Shown here piece after piece: positions 54,691 to 64,000 of a stretch of DNA of 64,000 nucleotides. The first letter of the stretch is position 1, and each line of letters opens with the position of its first letter. The position numbers and the translations under genes are program-made. Below the pieces are notes generated by a model. The model was not told the origin of the DNA. It was given only the letters and a program-made list of their open reading frames with translations, and did not search any database. This stretch comes from Macrocystis pyrifera. Taxonomy: Eukaryota; Sar; Phaeophyceae; Laminariales; Laminariaceae. The stretch lies in the NCBI GenBank assembly GCA_031763025.1, contig JASSKH010000019.1:6282336-6346335 (forward strand). The letters are read 5' to 3'.

Positions 54691-57600
54691 TCTGCAGCGG
54701 CTCTGCTTACGGAACCACTATGAAAGTCGGCGCTAAACCAATTCGTCTCGGAAGCAACGCCGGATCGGTCTTCGGCTAAAGCCGGTAGTTGTTTTCTGCA
54801 TTTCTTGTAGTACGCACCGCAAACCTTCGAATCCACACGTTGCCTTTTCGTATAAAACCCGCTGAGTGTCATCCTTATCTAGGCAATGTGCTTGGGCTGG
54901 TGTGACGAAAGGTATTGCAAGGAAATGTTCTTGACTTCATGCGTGTTTGTTTGTCGCACGACTTCAAGCGATCAGGTACAAGAGTAGAATATTTTCTGCT
55001 CCGCTGCTCGGCCTTCAGACGACAAGCTGGTACATGTCGGATACGCTGAATGCTTGTTGAACAAGCTTAATGTAGAGTCGGTTTGGAATTGGGACGGTGG
55101 AGAGTAGTACGACAGAGCCGCCCGGTTTATGCCCTGTTCATCATGCATTTGTGCCTCCTTTACAGGAAAATCACGTGACGCACCCGTTAACGGCAGGAAC
55201 ACAACTTTCCTTCCTCAATGTATTGGCTGCGGGTGTCCGGACCGGAGGTACTGCGGTAGACATGGTGGGAGGTGCCGTCTCACTTGGTGACTGGTATTTA
55301 TTACTAGCATTCCCTCGTCGTGTTCAGCTTCACGTCGATAGAACCTACAACGCATTTGTGGCCGACGAGACCACGGATCATGCAGGTATGTACTCCATAC
55401 CAATCTTGGTCGATAATATCAAGGTGTCCGCATGCCCCCTGTTGAACGATATCTGGGAGTCCAATGTTCGTCAACCCTCATCAAACACACATTTCGCATC
55501 TTGATATATTCATCCCTGCCGCATGCAGAAGAATAGAGCGAAAGGGCTGCCACTGTCCAGCACGTCACAGCAACGCCTCTGCGGGGGTAGGCGTAGTCTG
55601 ATTACCACGTGCAGTTTGACTTGTGCTAGTTGTTGGCAACGAGCCTGGCGGCAGGTCTTTCGCTAGGCACCGCGGTTCGCAATCAACGGCCATGGAGCAA
55701 TATTGTAGCGTGCCTGATACAGTGGTTTCAGCTTGGGAACAAAGCAAGCACACACAATACGGCTGATCGTTTATTTTTGTACGGAGAACTCAGCTCTTAC
55801 TGTCCTGACGGCAATCGCGAGCAACGACCCGATATGTTTCGCAACACAAACAGCAATAACAACGCAACAGGGATAAACTCCGTACGGCCAGTTATTGTCG
55901 ACAGGAAGATTAGCCATGAGTACCGTGGAAGCTCACCAAGCACACGTCGTCGAGGTACGCAAGAGTTGCAATACCTATCGACGTAGGGTATCCCATCTCC
56001 GACTAGTTGAAGGGGTCGTACACAAAAATATAACAATGAGCACGAAACAAGACACACCACACGAGATACACCTCAGTACGATAGTCTGAGAAACCCAATT
56101 CATACGAGAAGGCGGAGGAATCGTCGTAACGGCGCTGAACTCCTCCTGCCGCTAGACCTTGCCTATATCCAGCCTACCGTACCTATAGTCCCGCAGATAC
56201 GGCGAAAATACGGTTTTTTTTTTCCCCCAAGCATCGCAAGCAGAGGTACGGTTCTGTGTCTTCGACCGACGGCACATGTATCGGGCGAAGGAAGACTGGA
56301 ATTCTTGTACCCCGTTGGTTCTGATCTCTCATCACGCCGTGACGCACCCTTGTTGCGCCGTTCAATGTCATCTTAGCGTTTTTACATCCACCTTTCCTGA
56401 GCTGGCGGGATTCGTTTAGTCAATACCGTCCCCCCGTGAGTGTTTCTGAATGCCGAGAGCCGTCCATCTACGGCCCCCGATGCGCATTGATGGAGATCGT
56501 GGGTTTCGCTAAATCGTGCTAATACGAGACCTGTGTACCACGGGGCGGGTGGCCGCGCAGCAATACTCTACCCCAAACTCCAACCTGCAAGCGCAGCACA
56601 CCAGATATCATTTCCGTCCTCCCATCGCAAGCGTTCCGGGCACGGGTTGGACTTCCATACCCTCACAACGTGTCTTGAATGGCGTCTGAAAAAAATGGGA
56701 GCTTCCTGGCGAAGGAAGCCATCGCCCCCGTGCCGAGCCACGCCTGTTTGTCGGCGGACATCGTTGGCTCAACATCCACATTGGTCGAACTGGAGCCTAG
56801 CGAGGGTCCAGGAAACGGAGGTATCCATTCAAGGCGGTCTACTATACATCATCAACGGAGAACTTGGTATAGTACTGTGTACACAGCATTCTATGTTTTT
56901 AATGGAACATCTCGTTTTATAAGAGCGTCCAAACCCACGAACGCAACTTAATGAGTGTTGGAGAGATGCGTTGTGTCCAGCCGAGCAGTTGGTGCAAGGC
57001 TACCGCAGCGAGTACTGGGCTTAGGTGACTCGCGCAAAAGGTGAGTAGTTATGTGCCTCATTCCAAAGCGGATTATAGACGTTTGGTTGGCGCACCAGCA
57101 GCAAGAGATTCCATAATTGTGCGCAGTTGTACACAATTGCGCTCAACACCTCAAGTCTAACTATAGCATAGCTCGGGCGAGTGACTTTGAACCGCTGCAA
57201 AAACATGCTCAGAAGGCAACCCCGTACTGTTTGTCGGGTTTTTTATATCCCAGTAGCGACGACACCGAAATCACGACTCTAGGCCACTCGTACCAAACCA
57301 ACATCACTAAGATATCATGAAAATATGATTATAGTCGCGACGACTCGCGTGACTATCTGCGGTGGACGAAATATAGAAGAAGAAGAGGCATGTCACCAAT
57401 ATCACCACCCGCGCTCCAACGCCAGTTTGCTACCCGTTCACATCGGGGGGGGCGTTCCGCATCTTGGAGAAGATAACGTTTCCCACCCCCCGAGGGAGCG
57501 GACCTTTTTCTGATTATGGGTGTGTTGCATGGCCACGCCCTAACAAATCGTAGACACTCTCGGTGGGCGACGGTGGGACATTTTGTGTTTAAACCTACTA

Positions 57601-59114
57601 CGTATACAGAAACTACATACTACCGATATGTGTTGAGCATACCCGCGCATTACGCGTCGACTGCAAACTCGTCTGGCAAGTTTCGACGGCTGGCGTTTGC
57701 GACAGGGGTGTTAACAACGGCATTATTAGGCTAACGTGAGTGACACTAAACGGCGACAAGAATGGACCTCCGGATGTGTTTGAGTGCCTAATACGTTGGA
57801 CAACTCTTTGACATGAGCTCGAAGAAGGAACGCCACCAACCAAGATGGAACGACAGGGGCAAAGCGTATTGATACCATTCGACGACGGACCAACATCACG
57901 CTACCTTGACCAATCTATGACAACTGCATCGGACGCGTTCTACGATAGAGGGAGCACATTTCCGCTAAAATGTTTTTTGAATGACGGGGTTCCTTCACCA
58001 AAAATCATCGGAATGCCAATCTTTTTTCGAAAAATGACGTTTTGGTTTACTTTAACCATGGGATTATTTATCGGGATGCAATTTGAGTCTTACTTCTGAG
58101 TCACCTTTCGGGTGGCGTATGGAACTCCTCAAGTGAGGAGCCTCGGAAAAATACGGGTGAACATCTATCGTAGAACGCCTCATCGGCACCATGACTAAGC
58201 TTTCGAGCCTCAGTATCGGCTTCTTTAACCGGAACGACTGCGTCATATATATCACTTTTTTATGACGTGAACCGCATCAACAGCGTCGACTGGACGTGGT
58301 CGATTTGCTACAAGATCCGAAGGTGGGTAGCAGTCGCGCCGCTCACGGTAAGCGAGTAAGTCCAAATCGTGGGGTGGAGACGGGATACATAAACATTCAA
58401 CAGTCGTAACGACTCATTGTAGCGCTCGTTGCATGGAGTGCGAACGTGTCAGGTATGTTGTGCGCTGACATGCGCGCAGGTATTAGAGTTCAGCTCGAAG
58501 GGTGTAAGGCAACCAAAAGACATCGAATGACCACTGTAGAACATCATTGCGTACGACGATAGGTATCGCCTCGGGGCCGAACAGTGTGTTGCAACTCGTT
58601 TGCGTCGCCGCACATCACTCATTGTAACAAGTAGAATGCTCGAAGCTTCCTTCCTCGGAAAAGGAGGAGGCCGAACATGGATACACTACCGCGTTCAATG
58701 CGTACCCTGCGACCATCATCCGGAAGAAAACAGGTGACCTCAACAATATATACCGTTCAACCCTTTGGAGGGGGAGGGGGGCATATGTGAGCTTCGACCT
58801 GCCACGAGCAAGATTTTGGAGAAAGAAAACGTTTCCAAACAATTGCCAATGTATTTGGAGCAAACAAGCGGGAAGCAAGTTTGTCTCAATCCTGCCACTA
58901 TTTCGGTAGGGTTGCGGTAATGGTTTAGATCAAAGTTATGCTGCCACCGATCATGCTACCTATGTAAGCTATCGGATCAGGCCTGCTGTCCCGGCTAGTC
59001 GTCCCGCGCATACTTCGTGCCCGTCTTCAGTTGTTGGCCATCGGCACGTTGCTGCGTTGTCTGGACGAGTCCGATGAAGTTAATAATACTGTACGGAGTA
59101 TCTACTGTAGATAA
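54691..59114 (+). CDS. Scattered exon-like segments of one or more unknown genes
   Basis: Segments with protein-like sequence and good splice sites: 54,698-54,779 after TTTGTTCTGCAG (GSAYGTTMKVGAKPIRLGSN, then stop); 55,167-55,385 between CTCCTTTACAG and CAG|GTATGT (FLNVLAAGVRTGGTAVDMVG, HVDRTYNAFVADETTDHA); 56,679-56,820 starting at ATG (MASEKNGSFLAKEAIAPVPS) with donor GGAG|GTATCC; 58,631-58,732 (CSKLPSSEKEEAEHGYTTAF, NAYPATIIRKKT) with donor ACAG|GTGACC; and 59,031 onward after CCGTCTTCAG. The last join fits in phase (VVGHRHVAALSGRVR, stop). I cannot link them into one model, and MITE-1 copy M1b lies inside. No family is recognised. Confidence 0.25.
57935..58178. mobile_element. MITE-1 copy M1b
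   Basis: Inverted ends GCGTTCTACGATAGAGGGAG and CATCTATCGTAGAACGC bound 244 bp. The left half is open on the plus strand (FYDRGSTFPLK, FLNDGVPSPKIIGMPIFF), and the right half holds CTCCTCAAGTGAGGAGCCTC. It is the cleanest copy. CATCGG lies within a few bases outside each end, but not flush. Confidence 0.85.
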
Positions 59115-59640
59115 AGTACGATCATTCTCACGTGAGAATACATCACCCAGAACAATTTCGGGCAACCCACACATGTATATGTTTACACTACCCCGATGAG
59201 CAATTCAAGGATTCTTGCTGTACAGTAGTATGATAAGAGGACGCTAGCACCGTCAGCAATGCGTCAAGTGCTCGCGCGTAGGCGTTTTGGCAACATATAC
59301 ATACGACTTGGAATGGGAGTACGGGGTCAAGAGACAAGTTTCATATTTCGAACTCTTATAATTATTTATGCAAATGTACTAGAACCCAGAGGTTGTTGGC
59401 CCTTTTTTGCCCTTTTTCGGGCCTAATAGCGTACTACCTATCACGGGACCGTAAGCTTGATACTAGCACCATCTTCGACGAAGACTCGGAAAGAGGTGGA
59501 TCATCCCCCTCGAGAACAGCAATCTTGTACTAAAGGTCTTTTCTTCGTCGGTAATGTAGCCCTTGTACTAAGCTCCCGCGCGTGAAACAAAATGTTTTAG
59601 CGATTTGGGGAGGTTTTTCTGCCTGTCGCTTGCACCTTCG
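59115..59640. other. Unannotated stretch
   Basis: No gene recognised. It precedes the retrotransposon and may include part of its 5' terminal repeat, which cannot be delimited because the matching 3' repeat lies outside the window. Confidence 0.3.
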
Positions 59641-59649
59641 AGCACTCGA

Positions 59650-62600
59650 AAAAACCTTATAAACCGTGTTCGTTTGGATCGTTCCTGCAGCGTCGGTTAC
59701 ACGTTATGAGGGTTGCGTATTTCTTCGCAGGCGCTATTGTGAATTCTGCCCGTGTTCACGGGAAGAGCTCGAGCACTCCGTTGTCCGTTCCGAGCTTCGA
59801 CCTACGCTCCGCTCTCTCTCTCTCTTCCTCTGTTCTATAATACAGCGACTAATAATAATGCCTTCAGATTACTTGGTGGTCAGGGCATCCAGGCTTGGAC
59901 TCTATGAACACACTAGTGACTTAAAATTTTGGGGTCTGGTACCAGAAGCCAGTGATCTCTTGGGAGAGATCGGCGAGAGAGCACGATTCTTCGAGTGAAG
60001 TTCAAAAGCTGCGACGCGAGTTCAATCTGGCGTTGGAGCATAGGCAGGCATCGATGGTGTAAAGTACCCCATGAGGAGCATGATGGCCGAGTTCATGCGG
60101 GACAACGGTCGATCAGAGCCAAGCGGCGCTGGGGGCAGCGTTGCTGTCGGAGATAGTCCAGCAGAGGTAGGAACCACTGCTGTAGGGGAAAGCCCACGAG
60201 GGGCACTACCCACTGCTGAAGTACGAGAGCCTACTGCTGCTGCTTGAGCAATCGTTGGTTGATCGGAGTCCGGTAGAGCTGACGGCAGCAATGCTGTAGG
60301 AGAGAGCCCGCAAGGGGCAGTACCCACTGCTGTACAACACTACAGCTGGTACTATATACGATTTTGCGCGATAATGTGTCGCGTAATTTCGTAGCGACCG
60401 GACGCGGCGAAAATGCGTTCCCTGCCTAAGTTGCCCCACCGAGGGTCAGCCAGACCAGCCTGGGAGGGCTGGTGAAAGAGGTCCATACCTCAGCGGTGAG
60501 TCCGGTGGCGACTCAACGACGGATACTGGTGGCAATAGTAACAGCGCCAAAGCCGCCGAAGGTAGTACCTTCGCAGGGAGGCGGTTCAAATGTGGCAAGA
60601 AGGCCCATAGGGTTGCAAACTGCACGACAAAGCTGTGCAGTGGATGCCACGGACGGGGGCATGTTGCTGATGTCTGCATCGCGTCGAAGGAGGAGGCTGT
60701 CATGGCGGTGGCGAGCGAGCTTGGGGCAAGCGACGTTGACCGTGGAGAAGGTACGGTTCAGGCCTCAGCTTTCAAGGCCGAAAATATAGGCAAGTGCAGC
60801 GATGGTTCGAGGCAAAAGGAGTCTGCTTAGCAAGCAACGGACGAGGCCTGGATATACGATAGTGTGCGTCTACTCACATGACGCCCTCAGCAGATTGCAT
60901 GATCAAATATCGAGAATGCAACCTTCAACTCCGAAACGCTGATGTATCCACTCGATCGATTGAAGGTTACGGTGATATAAGCGTTGTATTTCGGTCTGGA
61001 AATAGTCTCGTGCAAGTGCTGATTACGAACCTAGCGCATGTGCCTGATCTTCGCTACCACCCATTTTCGTTTCCCAAGCTGGTCCAAACCGGCCGCACGT
61101 TCGAAGAGCGCCCCACAGGAGTTGTGGTCAGGCTCAAATCAAAGCGTTCGATCGTGTTTCCGTTGAGTGGGACCCTTTACAGCCTGTACGGCTACGGGAT
61201 CGATCGCTGTATAAAGGAAAATGACTTCACTGCTGTACCCGCCCCGGGGCAACTGCCCAACACGTCTGCGGTTAACATCAACTACTTCCCCTGCGGGGCT
61301 GGACACGCCCACGAGATACTACTCCGCAAGGCCGCGGAGCAACAATAAGGGATTGTCCTCGAGGGAGAACTGCTGGAATGCAGAGCGTGCTCCATGGCGA
61401 AGGATCTCCGCAGAGGTATCAAGCCGTTAACACACACGGGCAGATACGAAGCTCGGGAAGGCTTTTGTGGATGTGCATGGACCCTAAGGTTGTAGAGCCT
61501 CTCGCGAGAAAGCGGTATACTTTCATCTCCCGCGACGATTTTTCACGATATACGTGGGTGTACGTTATGCTGCCCAAGTCGGACACCGCGGCGCGTTTTT
61601 TCGAGCGGTTCCTCGCGGATTCTCGCGCGGACAGTGTCCCCTTTACGGTGGTATTCGTGCGATCTGATGGGGGTGGTGAATTCCGCGGGGGCAAGTTCGG
61701 AGACCTGTGTAGATCACGAGGGATCAAGCAGAACCTCATGACGGCCGACAGTCCCCAATACAACGGAGTAGCAGAGCGCGCGCTAGATTTGATTGAGACG
61801 GCCTCAGAGGCAGGTTGAATCCAGATGTCCGAGTTTTTCTCCCGGCGCGCAACTTCCGGTCACTAAGTCGTTGCGAGCGGAAGCGTCCCACTGGGCGTGT
61901 GACGCGTTGAACCGCACAGCAACGACAGCTAACCCAGAGAAGTTGCTGCGTGATATATGGCATGATAGCTCTCCCCCGGCAGCACTACTACCTTTCCTCA
62001 AGCTTGGATACTGCAACGTGAAGAGGGAAAACAAGTCACAGGCGAAAGCACAAGAGTGATGTTACCTCGGCCCTGCACCCAATTAGTCCCGAGACTCAGT
62101 GCGGGTACTGACGAGGCAACGAACTGTGTTCATCACGCGAAATGTCATCTGGCAACACGTGTCGTCTGCACCACCTGTACCTGTTCAGGCGAATGACTCT
62201 CCGTCTACGGAAAAGGGGGGGTCAAAAGCAGACGACGTGAGCACGTCGGATCGAGGTGGCGAAGGTCTGGCTCACTTGAACGACTTGGATGTGACGTGGG
62301 GTTTTGACCTGGACGCGTTTACGCAGGGGTGCGCACATCGGGCACTTGCCGCCGGCGAGGACAGCGACGAACCATTCGAGATGATGGGTTCGTCTCAAGG
62401 GGGCGCCGTCGACGCCTCCTCGGCCTCGATGGAGTGGGCCGAAACAGCCGAGACGATGGGTTCGTCTCAAGGGGGCACCGTGGACGCCTCCTTGGTCCAG
62501 GTAGGGAATGAAAAAGCGACCCAGGCGCAGCATCAGCCTGCGAAACCGGCCAAGGGAACGGTGAGGATCCCCCCGCGGTCCTGTAGCAGAGGCCAGCACA

Positions 62601-64000
62601 CGAACTCAGCAGCTTAGGACGGCTCCCCCGGACAGTATGGGGCAGGACCGGGAGTCACAACTAACGCGTGGAGGGTGAACCTGCTGTGCACCAGGTAAGG
62701 GTGGACGATGGAGCCGCACACGCCCTGCTTGCGGCAACGCACGCGTGGTGGACGAAGCCTGGAGGCATCCTCGATCGTACATCCTGGACGACGGAGGACG
62801 CAGTGGCCTTGATTGATGGAGGACTGCAGTGACAAATAATGGGGAGTTGAGCGTGTGCATGCCGAGTGCTTTCTCGGAAGACGTAGAACCGACCCCGCAG
62901 ATGTAGGTCGTTCTCAGTACAAAGCGGCGTGGCCCGCGGCCGTGCAAATTGAGTTGGACGGTCACAAAACGATCGATACATACGAAGCCGCGACACCGCC
63001 ACAATGCCGGAAACTTGTAGGTGCAAAGTGGGCGTTTACCTACAAGACGGTCAAGGATGGGTTGATAGCGAATACGAAGGCCAGGAAATACAAAGGCCAG
63101 ACGTGCGGCTAAGGGTTTTAGCCAAGTGCAGGATGTAGAATACGTTCAAACGTTTGCACCAACTCCCTTGTCAGCGTCATTTAAACTTATGGTGGCTGTT
63201 GCCAATGAACATGTGTTCATCATTTCATCTAGACGTCGCACAAGCTTTCGTTCGCGCGAAACTCGACGCCGAGATATGCATGAAACTACTTGGTGGGTGT
63301 GGTGACATGTCACTAACGATCGTCCGCCTAAACGGATCACTGTATGATCTAAAGCAGAGCGGGCGGCAGTGGGCCGGGATATTGATAGAAACAGTGGTAG
63401 AGTACGGTAGAGAGCAGTTTAGGCCTGACCCGTGTGTGTTGAACATAGTTGTGGACGGCAAGTTAGAACTGATCATGGCCGTTCATGCAGATGACATCGT
63501 GATCGCAGGATCAGACGAGACATGGAGAATTTTCAATGCCGCGCTTGTTACGAAATTCCCCACAAATAACCTCGCCGACTGACTTGGTACCCTGGTTGTG
63601 CTTTCACACGCGACGGGGAAATGGGGATATTGGAGATTGCGAAAAAGGCGTTTATTGAGAGCATGCTGAATCGTTCTGGTGTCAGCTCACCTTCTGACAT
63701 CTTCGCGACCCCCACTTAAGAACTAGGTTCAAGAGAGGAGGGCGAGCTTGGCGGAGGCTGGCCGTACACGGAGGCTGTGGGCAGCTTGATGTGGTTATCG
63801 ACCATGAAAAGGCCTGACATCTCGAACTCTGTGCGTGCTTTATCACGCCACTCTCACAACCCTACGGAGAGGCACTGGAAAGCAGTTTTGAAGATTGTGG
63901 CTTATCTTCGGGGGACCAGGTGTTTAGGATTAACTTTTGTGCGGGGCTCGGGTTTGGATTTGACTGCGTTTAGTGATGCTGATTGTGCTGATGAGTCGAA
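59650..64000 (+). mobile_element. Ty1/Copia LTR retrotransposon fossil, runs out of window
   Basis: Parts appear in Copia order: gag-like region (about 59,860-60,830) with a CCHC zinc knuckle near 60,590; protease / gag-pre-integrase region (about 60,850-61,350); integrase core (about 61,400-62,050); linker (about 62,100-62,620); reverse transcriptase (about 62,850-63,590); and the start of RNase H (about 63,700 to the window end). Integrase ahead of RT separates Copia from Gypsy. A TATA-like CTTATAAACC near 59,655 may belong to the 5' LTR, whose limits cannot be set. The element is broken, with roughly half a dozen or more interruptions, so it is an old, inactive copy. A short imperfect tandem repeat lies in the gag region (60,160-60,340). 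Confidence 0.9.

Overview
This window looks like nuclear DNA from a photosynthetic stramenopile, most likely a brown alga or a close relative. There are no operons, no ribosome-binding sites and no long open frames. The one clearly recognisable host gene is split by six spliceosomal introns. The LINE and Ty1/Copia remnants resemble element families I associate with brown-algal and related genomes. The lineage is inferred from this general likeness, not from a database search.

The main host gene is a secreted-type alpha-carbonic anhydrase on the + strand at about 45.4-49.73 kb. Seven exons can be placed from conserved protein motifs and splice sites. All six internal introns are in phase 0, and intron 3 appears to be a GC-AG intron. 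The first exon or exons, which should carry the signal peptide, are not identified. Weaker host-gene candidates are a small minus-strand ORF behind a TATA-like box (4.17-4.53 kb), coding-like minus-strand frames at 1.97-2.4 kb, and scattered exon-like segments at 54.7-59.1 kb.

The rest is mostly repeats. (1) A LINE family is present as 5'-truncated copies in both orientations; the longest run 21.4-23.7, 12.3-13.9 and 35.2-36.4 kb, and many short pieces share one 3' end with a CAA or CA tail. (2) A SINE has a tRNA-like head (A and B boxes) and an A-rich tail (5.1, 32.66, 33.05 and 33.74 kb, plus a scrap at 40.3 kb). A second tRNA-like repeat pair lies at 30.9-31.27 kb. (3) Several families have terminal inverted repeats: a three-copy MITE (7.7, 32.5 and 57.9 kb), a 752-bp element (27.75-28.5 kb), an 814-bp PIF/Harbinger-like element with TTA target duplications (28.76-29.58 kb), and a telomere-word-bearing MITE (29.69 and 4.65 kb). 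(4) A roughly 1-kb dispersed repeat, R1, has three copies (1, 10.35 and 43.83 kb). (5) A broken Ty1/Copia retrotransposon fossil runs from about 59.65 kb out of the window.

The most unusual non-coding structure is a 1.6-kb field of TAACA/TGTTA words, often arranged as short perfect palindromes (18.04-19.69 kb). Many tandem arrays add to this, including a six-unit 45-bp minisatellite, a 230-bp triplet array, a 330-bp array, and CCGTCCCG and GGAAGT tracts. Two short words, TACCWGGTA and TACAGCAGTA, recur across the window far more often than chance.

The history that can be read is layered insertion. For example, a SINE sits inside a MITE at 32.5-33.0 kb; a second SINE, a LINE 3' fragment, an inverted SINE and a tandem array then follow within 2 kb. 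The carbonic anhydrase introns have also taken in duplications and microsatellites, while its active-site residues stay intact.
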